A stretch of 64,000 nucleotides of DNA from Acanthosepion esculentum (taxonomy: Eukaryota > Mollusca > Cephalopoda > Sepiida > Sepiidae): the NCBI GenBank assembly GCA_964036315.1, contig OZ038478.1, forward strand, positions 143,927,557 through 143,991,556. The letters are read 5' to 3'. The number at the start of each line of letters is the position of its first letter. The first letter of the stretch is position 1. The notes beneath the pieces were generated by a model that saw nothing but the letters and a program-made list of their open reading frames with translations, made no database searches and was not told where the DNA came from. A program made the position numbers and the translations under genes. Of this stretch, positions 35,042 through 46,894 are shown piece by piece.

Positions 35042-37350
35042 GGGTAAATATTAGGACATACTGAGTATTATAGTCTCGGAAAAGGAAAACATTCGAATTC
35101 AGCTTGGATCGAATGCATCTAGGATTGAGGAACCGGGAGCCGAGTTTGAACTCTAGTCATGTTCATTACAACTCTACTCTCCCTCCCCCATCTATGGGTA
35201 AATATTAGGACATACTGAGTTCTATAGTCTCGGAAAAGGAAAACATTCGAATTCAGCTTGGATCGAATGCATCTAGGATTGAGGAACCGGGAGCCGAGTT
35301 TGAACTCTAGTCGTGTTCATTACAGCTCTACTCTCCCTCCCCCTTCTATGGGTAAATATTAGGACATACTGAGTTCTATAGTCTCGGAAAAGGAAAACAT
35401 TCGAATTCAGCTTTGATCGAATGCATCTAGGATTGAGGAACCGGGAGCCGAGTTTGAACTCTAGTCGTGTTCATTACAACTATACTTTCCCTCCCCCATC
35501 TATGGGTAAATAAGAGGACATACTTAGTTCTATAGTCTCGGAAAAGGAAAACATTCGAATTCAGCTTGGATTGAATGCATCTAGGATTGAGGAACCGGGA
35601 GCCGAGTTTGAACTCTAGTCGTGTTCATTACAACTCTACTCTCCCTCCCCCATCTATGGGTAAATATTAGGACATACTGAGTTCTATAGTCTCGGAAAAG
35701 GAAAACATTCGAATTCAGCTTGGATCGAATGCATCTAGGATTGAGGAATCGGGAGCCGAGTTTGAACTCTAGTCGTGTTCATTACAACTCTACTCTCCCT
35801 CCCCCATCTATGGGTAAATATTAGGACATACTGAGTTCTATAGCCTCGGAAAAGGAAAACATTCGAATTCAGCTTGGATTGAATGCATCTAGGATTGAGG
35901 AACCTGGAGCCGAGTTTGAACTCTAGTCGTGTTCATTACAACTCTACTGTTCCTCCCCCATCTATGGGTAAATATTAGGACATACTGAGTTCTATAGTCA
36001 CGGAAAAGGAAAACATTCGAATTCAGCTTGGATCGAATGCATCTAGGATTGAGGAACCGGGAGCCGAGTTTGAACTCTAGTCGTGTTCATTACAACTCTA
36101 CTCTCCCTCCCCCATCTATGGGTAAATATTAGGACATACTGAGTTCTATAGTCTCGGGAAAGGAAAACATTCGAATTCAGCTTGGATCGAATGCATCTAG
36201 GATTGAGGAACCGGGAGCCGAGTTCGAACTCTAGTCGTGTTCATTACAACTCTACACTCCGTCCCCCATCTATGGGTAAATATTAGGACATACTGAGTTC
36301 TATAGTCTCGGAAAAGGAAAACATTCGAATTCAGCTTGGATTGAATGCATCTAGGATTGAGGAACCGGGAGCCGAGTATGAACTCTAGCCGTGTTCATTA
36401 CAAATCTACTCTCCCTCCCCCATCTATGGGTAAATATTAGGACATACTGAGTTCTATAGTCTCGGAAAAGGAAAACATTCGAATTCAGCTTGGATTGAAT
36501 GCATCTAGGATTGATGAACCGGGAGCCAAGTTTGAACTCTAGTCGTGTTCATTACAACTCTACTCTCCCTCCCCCATCTATGGGTAAATATTAGGACATA
36601 CTGAGTTCTATAGTCTCGGGAAAGGAAAACATTCGAATTCAGCTTGGATTGAATGCATCTAGGATTGAGGAACCGGGAGCCGAGTTTGAACTCTAGTCGT
36701 GTTCATTACAACTCTACTCTCCCTCCCCCATCTATGGGTAAATATTAGGACATACTGAGTTCTATAGTCTCGGGAAAGGAAAACATTCGAATTCAGCTTG
36801 GATTGAATGCATATAGGATTGAGGAATCGGGAGCCGAGTTTGAACTCTAGTCGTGTTCATTACAACTCTACTCTCCCTCCCCCATCTATGGGTAAATATT
36901 AGGACATACTGAGTTCTATAGTCTCGGAAAAGGAAACATTCGAATTCAGCTTGGATCGAATGCATCTAGGATTGAGGAACCGGGAGCCGAGTTTGAACTC
37001 TAGTCGTGTTCATTACAACTCTACTCTCCCTCCCCCATCTATGGGTAAATATTAGGACATACTGAGTTCTATAGTCTCGGAAAAGGAAAACATTCGAATT
37101 CAGCTTGGATCGAATGCATCTAGGATTGAGCAACCGGGAGCCGAGTTTGAACTCTAGTCGTGTTCATTACAACTCTACTCTCCCTCCCCCATCTATGGGT
37201 AAATATTAGGACATACTGAGTTCTATAGTCTCGGAAAAGGAAAACATTCGAATTCAGCTTGGATTGAATGCATCTAGGATTGAGGAACCTGGAGCCGAGT
37301 TTGAACTCTAGTCATGTTCATTACAACTCTACTCTCCGTCCCCCATCTAT
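35042..37350 (+). repeat. 15-monomer HOR, unit 1 (2,309 bp)
   Basis: Ordered markers are: GAGTATTAT with AGTCATG; CCCTTCTATGG; TAAATAAGAGG with C69T; a C92T unit; AGCCTCGG with ACCTGG; CTACTGTTCC (35,945) with CACGG; an A39G unit with the T106C palindrome; CTACACTCCG; GAGTATGAAC with AGCCGTG; GATTGATG with GCCAAG; A39G with C69T; GCATATAGG with C92T; a 153-bp unit (about 36,931); GAGCAACC; and ACCTGG with AGTCATG. The same order restarts at 37,351. Confidence 0.9.
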
Positions 37351-39505
37351 GGGTAAATATTAGGACATACTGAGTATTATAGTCTCGGAAAAGGAAAACA
37401 TTCGAATTCAGCTTGGATCGAATGCATCTAGGATTGAGGAACCGGGAGCCGAGTTTGAACTCTAGTCATGTTCATTACAACTCTACTCTCCCTCCCCCAT
37501 CTATGGGTAAATATTAGGACATACTGAGTTCTATAGTCTCGGAAAAGGAAAACATTCGAATTCAGCTTGGATCGAATGCATCTAGGATTGAGGAACCGGG
37601 AGCCGAGTTTGAACTCTAGTCGTGTTCATTACAACTCTACTCTCCCTTCCCCTTCTATGGGTAAATATTAGGACATACTGAGTTCTATAGTCTCGGAAAA
37701 GGAAAACATTCGAATTCAGCTTGGATCGAATGCATCTAGGATTGAGGAACCGGGAGCCGAGTTTGAACTCTAGTCGTGTTCATTACAACTATACTCTCCC
37801 TCCCCCATCTATGGGTAAATAACAGGACATACTGAGTTCTATAGTCTCGGAAAAGGAAAACATTCGAATTCAGCTTGGATTGAATGCATCTAGGATTGAG
37901 GAACCGGGAGCCGAGTTTGAACTCTAGTCGTGTTCATTACAACTCTACTCTCCCTCCCCCATCTATGGGTAAATATTAGGACATACTGAGTTCTATAGTC
38001 TCGGAAAAGGAAAACATTCGAATTCAGCTTGGATCGAATGCATCTAGGATTGAGGAATCGGGAGCCGAGTTTGAACTCTAGTCGTGTTCATTACAACTCT
38101 ACTCTCCCTCCCCCATCTATGGGTAAATATTAGGACATACTGAGTTCTATAGCCTCGGAAAAGGAAAACATTCGAATTCAGCTTGGATTGAATGCATCTA
38201 GGATTGAGGAACCTGGAGCCGAGTTTGAACTCTAGTCGTGTTCATTACAACTCTACTGTTCCTCCCCCATCTATGGGTAAATATTAGGACATACTGAGTT
38301 CTATAGTCACGGAAAAGGAAAACATTCGAATTCAGCTTGGATCGAATGCATCTAGGATTGAGGAACCGGGAGCCGAGTTTGAACTCTAGTCGTGTTCATT
38401 ACAACTCTACTCTCCCTCCCCCATCTATGGGTAAATATTAGGACATACTGAGTTCTATAGTCTCGGGAAAGGAAAACATTCGAATTCAGCTTGGATCGAA
38501 TGCATCTAGGATTGAGGAACCGGGAGCCGAGTTCGAACTCTAGTCGTGTTCATTACAACTCTACACTCCGTCCCCCATCTATGGGTAAATATTAGGACAT
38601 ACTGAGTTCTATAGTCTCGGAAAAGGAAAACATTCGAATTCAGCTTGGATTGAATGCATCTAGGATTGAGGAACCGGGAGCCGAGTATGAACTCTAGCCG
38701 TGTTCATTACAAATCTACTCTCCCTCCCCCATCTATGGGTAAATATTAGGACATAATGAGTTCTATAGTCTCGGAAAAGGAAAACATTCGAATTCAGCTT
38801 GGATTGAATGCATCTAGGATTGAGGAATCGGGAGCCGAGTTTGAACTCTAGTCGTGTTCATTACAACTCTACTCTCCCTCCCCCATCTATGGGTAAATAT
38901 TAGGACATACTGAGTTCTATAGTCTCGGGAAAGGAAAACATTCGAATTCAGCTTGGATTGAATGCATATAGGATTGAGGAATCGGGAGCCGAGTTTGAAC
39001 TCTAGTCGTGTTCATTACAACTCTACTCTCCCTCCCCCATCTATGGGTAAATATTAGGACATACTGAGTTCTATAGTCTCGGAAAAGGAAACATTCGAAT
39101 TCAGCTTGGATCAAATGCATCTAGGATTGAGGAACCGGGAGCCGAGTTTGAACTCTAGTCGTGTTCATTACAACTCTACTCTCCCTCCCCCATCTATGGG
39201 TAAATATTAGGACATACTGAGTTCTATAGTCTCGGAAAAGGAAAACATTCGAATTCAGCTTGGATCGAATGCATCTAGGATTGAGCAACCGGGAGCCGAG
39301 TTTGAACTCTAGTCGTGTTCATTACAACTCTACTCTCCCTCCCCCATCTATGGGTAAATATTAGGACATACTGAGTTCTATAGTCTCGGAAAAGGAAAAC
39401 ATTCGAATTCAGCTTGGATTGAATGCATCTAGGATTGAGGAACCTGGAGCCGAGTTTGAACTCTAGTCATGTTCATTACAACTCTACTCTCCCTCCCCCA
39501 TCTAT
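37351..39505 (+). repeat. 15-monomer HOR, unit 2, one monomer lost (2,155 bp)
   Basis: Follows unit 1 at an offset of 2,309 bp (TAAATAACAGG at 37,821 against AAGAGG at 35,512; CTACTGTTCC at 38,254) until the GATTGATG/A39G pair. Here one monomer is missing and the joined monomer reads C69T with C92T near 38,800. After that the offset is 2,155 bp (GAGCAACC at 37,126 and 39,281). This is direct evidence of a single-monomer deletion inside an HOR unit. Confidence 0.88.
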
Positions 39506-40428
39506 GGGTAAATATTAGGACATACTGAGTTCTATAGTCTCGGGAAAGGAAAACATTCGAATTCAGCTTGGATCGAATGCATCTAGGATTGAGGAATCGG
39601 GAGCCGAGTTTGAACTCTAGTCGTGTTCATTACAACTCTACTCTCCCTCCCCCATCTATGGGTAAATATTAGGACATACTGAGTTCTATAGTCTCGGAAA
39701 AGGAAAACATTCGAATTCAGCTTGGATTGAATGCATCTAGGATTGAGGAACCTGGAGCCGAGTTTGAACTCTAGTCGTGTTCATTACAACTCTACTCTCC
39801 CTCCCCCATCTATGGGTAAATATTAGGACATACTGAGTTCTATAGTCTCGGGAAAGGAAAACATTCGAATTCAGCTTGGATTGAATGCATATAGGATTGA
39901 GGAATCGGGAGCCGAGTTTGAACTCTAGTTGTGTTCATTACAACTCTACTCTCCCTCCCCCATCTATGGGTAAATATTAGGACATACTGAGTTCTATAGT
40001 CTCGGAAAAGGAACACATTCGAATTCAGCTTGGATCGAATGCATCTAGGATTGAGGAACCGGGAGCCGAGTTTGAACTCTAGTCGTGTTCATTACAACTC
40101 TACTCTCCCTCCCCCATCTATGGGTAAATATTAGGACATACTGAGTTCTATAGTCTCGGGAAAGGAAAACATTCGAATTCAGCTTGGATTGAATGCATCT
40201 AGGATTGAGGAATCGGGAGCTGAGTTTGAACTCTAGTCGTGTTCATTACAACTCTACTCTCCCTCCCCCATCTATGGGTAAATATTAGGACATACTGAGT
40301 TCTATATTCTCGGAAAAGGAAACATTCGAATTCAGCTTGGATCGAATGCATCTAGGATTGAGGAACCGGGAGCCGAGTTTGAACTCTATTCGTGTTCATT
40401 ACAACTCTACTCTCCCTCCCCCATCTAT
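39506..40428 (+). repeat. Six-monomer linker block between HOR units
   Basis: Six monomers not present in units 1 and 2: A39G with C92T; C69T with ACCTGG; A39G with GCATATAGG and TAGTTGTG; GGAACACATTC; A39G with C92T and GAGCTGAG; and TATATTCTCGG with a 153-bp length and CTATTCGTG. Related monomers in the same order lie at about 42,892-43,506 and 49,357-50,432. The block therefore belongs to a longer composite unit from which units 1 and 2 have lost it. Confidence 0.8.
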
Positions 40429-41967
40429 GGGTAAATATTAGGACATACTGAGTTCTATAGCCTCGGAAAAGGAAAACATTCGAATTCAGCTTGGATTGAA
40501 TGCATCTAGGATTGAGGAACCTGGAGCCGAGTTTGAACTCTAGTCGTGTTCATTACAACTCTACTGTTCCTCCCCCATCTATGGGTAAATATTAGGACAT
40601 ACTGAGTTCTATAGTCACGGAAAAGGAAAACATTCGAATTCAGCTTGGATCGAATGCATCTAGGATTGAGGAACCGGGAGCCGAGTTTGAACTCTAGTCG
40701 TGTTCATTACAACTCTACTCTCCCTCCCCCATCTATGGGTAAATATTAGGACATACTGAGTTCTATAGTCTCGGGAAAGGAAAACATTCGAATTCAGCTT
40801 GGATCGAATGCATCTAGGATTGAGGAACCGGGAGCCGAGTTCGAACTCTAGTCGTGTTCATTACAACTCTACACTCCGTCCCCCATCTATGGGTAAATAT
40901 TAGGACATACTGAGTTCTATAGTCTCGGAAAAGGAAAACATTCGAATTCAGCTTGGATTGAATGCATCTAGGATTGAGGAACCGGGAGCCGAGTATGAAC
41001 TCTAGCCGTGTTCATTACAAATCTACTCTCCCTCCCCCATCTATGGGTAAATATTAGGACATACTGAGTTCTATAGTCTCGGAAAAGGAAAACATTCGAA
41101 TTCAGCTTGGATTGAATGCATCTAGGATTGATGAACCGGGAGCCAAGTTTGAACTCTAGTCGTGTTCATTACAACTCTACTCTCCCTCCCCCATCTATGG
41201 GTAAATATTAGGACATACTGAGTTCTATAGTCTCGGGAAAGGAAAACATTCGAATTCAGCTTGGATTGAATGCATCTAGGATTGAGGAACCGGGAGCCGA
41301 GTTTGAACTCTAGTCGTGTTCATTACAACTCTACTCTCCCTCCCCCATCTATGGGTAAATATTAGGACATACTGAGTTCTATAGTCTCGGGAAAGGAAAA
41401 CATTCGAATTCAGCTTGGATTGAATGCATATAGGATTGAGGAATCGGGAGCCGAGTTTGAACTCTAGTCGTGTTCATTACAACTCTACTCTCCCTCCCCC
41501 ATCTATGGGTAAATATTAGGACATACTGAGTTCTATAGTCTCGGAAAAGGAAACATTCGAATTCAGCTTGGATCGAATGCATCTAGGATTGAGGAACCGG
41601 GAGCCGAGTTTGAACTCTAGTCGTGTTCATTACAACTCTACTCTCCCTCCCCCATCTATGGGTAAATATTAGGACATACTGAGTTCTATAGTCTCGGAAA
41701 AGGAAAACATTCGAATTCAGCTTGGATCGAATGCATCTAGGATTGAGCAACCGGGAGCCGAGTTTGAACTCTAGTCGTGTTCATTACAACTCTACTCTCC
41801 CTCCCCCATCTATGGGTAAATATTAGGACATACTGAGTTCTATAGTCTCGGAAAAGGAAAACATTCGAATTCAGCTTGGATTGAATGCATCTAGGATTGA
41901 GGAACCTGGAGCCGAGTTTGAACTCTAGTCATGTTCATTACAACTCTACTCTCCGTCCCCCATCTAT
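40429..41967 (+). repeat. 15-monomer HOR, unit 3 (partial, 10 monomers)
   Basis: Starts in mid-unit at the AGCCTCGG monomer (counterpart of 35,812, offset 4,617 bp, about 30 monomers) and runs in register to the ACCTGG/AGTCATG monomer. It includes CTACTGTTCC at 40,562, the T106C palindrome near 40,840, GATTGATG at 41,126, GCATATAGG, and the short monomer near 41,550. It retains the monomer that unit 2 has lost. Confidence 0.87.
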
Positions 41968-43506
41968 GGGTAAATATTAGGACATACTGAGTATTATAGT
42001 CTCGGAAAAGGAAAACATTCGAATTCAGCTTGGATCGAATGCATCTAGGATTGAGGAACCGGGAGCCGAGTTTGAACTCTAGTCATGTTCATTACAACTC
42101 TACTCTCCCTCCCCCATCTATGGGTAAATATTAGGACATACTGAGTTCTATAGTCTCGGAAAAGGAAAACATTCGAATTCAGCTTGGATCGAATGCATCT
42201 AGGATTGAGGAACCGGGAGCCGAGTTTGAACTCTAGTCGTGTTCATTACAACTCTACTCTCCCTCCCCCTTCTATGGGTAAATATTAGGACATACTGAGT
42301 TCTATAGTCTCGGAAAAGGAAAACATTCGAATTCAGCTTGGATCGAATGCATCTAGGATTGAGGAACCGGGAGCCGAGTTTGAACTCTAGTCGTGTTCAT
42401 TACAACTATACTCTCCCTCCCCCATCTATGGGTAAATAACAGGACATACTGAGTTCTATAGTCTCGGAAAAGGAAAACATTCGAATTCAGCTTGGATTGA
42501 ATGCATCTAGGATTGAGGAACCGGGAGCCGAGTTTGAACTCTAGTCGTGTTCATTACAACTCTACTCTCCCTCCCCCATCTATGGGTAAATATTAGGACA
42601 TACTGAGTTCTATAGTCTCGGAAAAGGAAAACATTCGAATTCAGCTTGGATCGAATGCATCTAGGATTGAGGAATCGGGAGCCGAGTTTGAACTCTAGTC
42701 GTGTTCATTACAACTCTACTCTCCCTCCCCCATCTATGGGTAAATATTAGGACATACTGAGTTCTATAGTCTCGGAAAAGGAAAACATTCGAATTCAGCT
42801 TGGATTGAATGCATCTAGGATTGAGGAACCTGGAGCCGAGTTTGAACTCTAGTCGTGTTCATTACAACTCTACTCTCCCTCCCCCATCTATGGGTAAATA
42901 TTAGGACATACTGAGTTCTATAGTCTCGGGAAAGGAAAACATTCGAATTCAGCTTGGATTGAATGCATATAGGATTGAGGAATCGGGAGCCGAGTTTGAA
43001 CTCTCGTTGTGTTCATTACAACTCTACTCTCCCTCCCCCATCTATGGCTAAATATTAGGACATACTGAGTTCTATACTCTCGGAAAAGGAACACATTCGA
43101 ATTCAGCTTGGATCGAATGCATCTAGGATTGAGGAACCGGGAGCCGAGTTTGAACTCTAGTCGTGTTCATTACAACTCTACTCTCCCTCCCCCATCTATG
43201 GGTAAATATTAGGACATACTGAGTTCTATAGTCTCGGGAAAGGAAAACATTCGAATTCAGCTTGGATTGAATGCATCTAGGATTGAGGAATCGGGAGCTG
43301 AGTTTGAACTCTAGTCGTGTTCATTACAACTCTACTCTCCCTCCCCCATCTATGGGTAAATATTAGGACATACTGAGTTCTATATTCTCGGAAAAGGAAA
43401 CATTCGAATTCAGCTTGGATCGAATGCATCTAGGATTGAGGAACCGGGAGCCGAGTTTGAACTCTAATCGTGTTCATTACAACTCTACTCTCCCTCGCCC
43501 ATCTAT
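41968..43506 (+). repeat. 15-monomer HOR, unit 4 (partial) plus linker
   Basis: Begins with the GAGTATTAT monomer and follows unit 2 at an offset of 4,617 bp (TAAATAACAGG at 42,438). After six monomers it switches to the linker order (A39G/GCATATAGG from 42,892; GGAACACATTC; GAGCTGAG; TATATTCTCGG short unit). Private changes are CTCTCGTTGTG near 43,002, TATGGCTAAA and TATACTCTCGG near 43,046-43,080, and CTCTAATCG near 43,464. Confidence 0.83.
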
Positions 43507-43660
43507 GGGTAAATATTAGGACATACAGAGTTCTATAGTCTCGGAAAAGGAAAACATTCGAATTCAGCTTGGATCGAATGCATCTAGGATTGAGTAACCG
43601 GGAGCCGAGATTGAACTCTAGTCGTGTTCATTACAACTCTACTCTCCCTCCCCCATCTAT

Positions 43661-45200
43661 GGGTAAATATTAGGACATACTGAGTTCTATAGTCTCGGAA
43701 AAGGAAAACATTCGAATTCAGCTTGGATCGAATGCATCTAGGATTGAGGAACCGGGAGCCGAGTTTGAACTCTAGTCGTGTTCATTACAACCTCTACTCT
43801 CCCTACCCCATCTATGAGTAAATATTAGGACATACTGAGTTCTATAGTCTCGGAAAAGGAAAACATTCGAATTCAGCTTGGATCGAATGCATCTAGGATT
43901 GAGGAACCGGGAGACGAGTTTGAACTCTAGTCGTGTTCATTACAACTCTACTCTCCCTCCGCCATCTATGGGTAAATATTAGGACATACTGAGTTCTATA
44001 GTCTCGGAAAAGGAAAACATTCGAATTCAGCTTGGATCGAATGCATCTAGGATTGAGTAACTGGGAGCCGAGATTGAACTCTAGTCGTGTTCATTACAAC
44101 TCTACTCTCCCTCCCCCATCTATGGGTAAATATTAGGACATACTGAGTTCTATAGTCACGGAAAAGGAAAACATTCGAATTCGGCTTGGATCGAATGCAT
44201 CTAGGATTGAGGAATCGGGAGCCGAGTTTGAACTCTAGTCGTGTTCATTACAACTCTACTCTCCCTCCCCCATCTATGGGTAAATATTAGGACATACTGA
44301 GTTCTATAGTCTCGTTAAAGGAAAACATTCGAATTCAGCTTGGATCGAATGCATCTAGGATTGAGGAACCGGGAGCCGAGTTTGAACTCTAGTCGTGTTC
44401 ATTACAACTCTACTCTCCCTCCCCCTTCTATGGGTAAATATTAGGACATACTGAGTTCTATGGTCTCGGAAAAGGAAAACTTTCTAATTCAGCTTGGATC
44501 GAATGCATCTAGGATTGAGGAACCGGGAGCCGATTTTGAACTCTATCGTGTTCATTACAACTCTACTCTCCCTCCCCCATCTATGGGTAAATATTAGGAC
44601 ATACTGAGTTCTATAGTCTCGGGAAAGGAAAACCTTCGAATTCAGCTTGGATCGAATGCATCAAGGATTGAGGAACCGGGAGCCGTGTTTGAACTCTAGT
44701 CGTGTTCATTACAACTCTACTCTCCCTCCCCCATCTATGGGTAAATATTAGGACATACTGAGTTCTATAGTCTCGGAAAAGGAAAACATTCGAATTCAGC
44801 TTGGATTGAATGCATCTAGGATTGAGGAACCGGGAGCCGAGTTTGAACTCTAGTCGTGTTCATTACAACTCTACTCTCCCTCCCCCATCTATGGGTAAAT
44901 ATTAGGACATACTGAGTTCTATAGTCTCGGGAAAGGAAAACATTCGAATTCAGCTTGGATCGAATGCATCAAGGATTGAGGAACCGGGAGCCGTGTTTGA
45001 ACTCTAGTCGTGTTCATTACAACTCTACTCTCCCTCCCCCATCTATGGGTAAATATTAGGACATGCTGAGTTCTATAGTCACGGAAAAGGAAAACATTCG
45101 AATTCAGCTTGGATCGAATGCATCTAGGATTGAGGAACCGGGAGCCGAGTTTGAACTCTAGTCGTGTTCATTACAACTCTACTCTCCCTCCCCCATCTAT
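43661..45200 (+). repeat. 10-monomer HOR of family V, copy 1 (1,540 bp)
   Basis: This unit is repeated immediately downstream with no difference that I could see on direct reading. Internal markers are a 1-bp insertion CAACCTCTAC (43,790) with CCTACCCC and TATGAGTAAA; GGGAGACG with CCGCC; GAGTAACTGGG with GAGATTG; CACGG with TTCGGCTTGG and C92T; CGTTAAAGG; CCCTTC with TATGGTCTCGG, TTTCTAATTC and a 1-bp deletion (CTCTATCGTG); A39G with ACCTTCG, CATCAAGG and CCGTG; C69T; A39G with CATCAAGG and CCGTG; and A19G with CACGG. The insertion and deletion cancel, giving exactly 10 x 154. The monomer at 43,507-43,660 upstream has CATACAGAG and GAGTAACC. Confidence 0.93.
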
Positions 45201-46740
45201 GGGTAAATATTAGGACATACTGAGTTCTATAGTCTCGGAAAAGGAAAACATTCGAATTCAGCTTGGATCGAATGCATCTAGGATTGAGGAACCGGGAGCC
45301 GAGTTTGAACTCTAGTCGTGTTCATTACAACCTCTACTCTCCCTACCCCATCTATGAGTAAATATTAGGACATACTGAGTTCTATAGTCTCGGAAAAGGA
45401 AAACATTCGAATTCAGCTTGGATCGAATGCATCTAGGATTGAGGAACCGGGAGACGAGTTTGAACTCTAGTCGTGTTCATTACAACTCTACTCTCCCTCC
45501 GCCATCTATGGGTAAATATTAGGACATACTGAGTTCTATAGTCTCGGAAAAGGAAAACATTCGAATTCAGCTTGGATCGAATGCATCTAGGATTGAGTAA
45601 CTGGGAGCCGAGATTGAACTCTAGTCGTGTTCATTACAACTCTACTCTCCCTCCCCCATCTATGGGTAAATATTAGGACATACTGAGTTCTATAGTCACG
45701 GAAAAGGAAAACATTCGAATTCGGCTTGGATCGAATGCATCTAGGATTGAGGAATCGGGAGCCGAGTTTGAACTCTAGTCGTGTTCATTACAACTCTACT
45801 CTCCCTCCCCCATCTATGGGTAAATATTAGGACATACTGAGTTCTATAGTCTCGTTAAAGGAAAACATTCGAATTCAGCTTGGATCGAATGCATCTAGGA
45901 TTGAGGAACCGGGAGCCGAGTTTGAACTCTAGTCGTGTTCATTACAACTCTACTCTCCCTCCCCCTTCTATGGGTAAATATTAGGACATACTGAGTTCTA
46001 TGGTCTCGGAAAAGGAAAACTTTCTAATTCAGCTTGGATCGAATGCATCTAGGATTGAGGAACCGGGAGCCGATTTTGAACTCTATCGTGTTCATTACAA
46101 CTCTACTCTCCCTCCCCCATCTATGGGTAAATATTAGGACATACTGAGTTCTATAGTCTCGGGAAAGGAAAACCTTCGAATTCAGCTTGGATCGAATGCA
46201 TCAAGGATTGAGGAACCGGGAGCCGTGTTTGAACTCTAGTCGTGTTCATTACAACTCTACTCTCCCTCCCCCATCTATGGGTAAATATTAGGACATACTG
46301 AGTTCTATAGTCTCGGAAAAGGAAAACATTCGAATTCAGCTTGGATTGAATGCATCTAGGATTGAGGAACCGGGAGCCGAGTTTGAACTCTAGTCGTGTT
46401 CATTACAACTCTACTCTCCCTCCCCCATCTATGGGTAAATATTAGGACATACTGAGTTCTATAGTCTCGGGAAAGGAAAACATTCGAATTCAGCTTGGAT
46501 CGAATGCATCAAGGATTGAGGAACCGGGAGCCGTGTTTGAACTCTAGTCGTGTTCATTACAACTCTACTCTCCCTCCCCCATCTATGGGTAAATATTAGG
46601 ACATGCTGAGTTCTATAGTCACGGAAAAGGAAAACATTCGAATTCAGCTTGGATCGAATGCATCTAGGATTGAGGAACCGGGAGCCGAGTTTGAACTCTA
46701 GTCGTGTTCATTACAACTCTACTCTCCCTCCCCCATCTAT
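45201..46740 (+). repeat. 10-monomer HOR of family V, copy 2 (1,540 bp)
   Basis: A direct tandem copy of 43,661-45,200. Near-complete identity over 1.54 kb, rare indels included, makes this the most recent duplication visible in the window, or else a recent conversion or assembly event. The next monomer (46,741-46,894) has TAAATATAAGG and A97T and leads into a different family. Confidence 0.93.
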
Positions 46741-46894
46741 GGGTAAATATAAGGACATACTGAGTTCTATAGTCTCGGGAAAGGAAAACATTCGAATTCA
46801 GCTTGGATCGAATGCATCTAGGATTGAGGAACCGGGTGCCGAGTTTGAACTCTAGTCGTGTTCATTACAACTCTACTCTCCGTCCCCCATCTAT

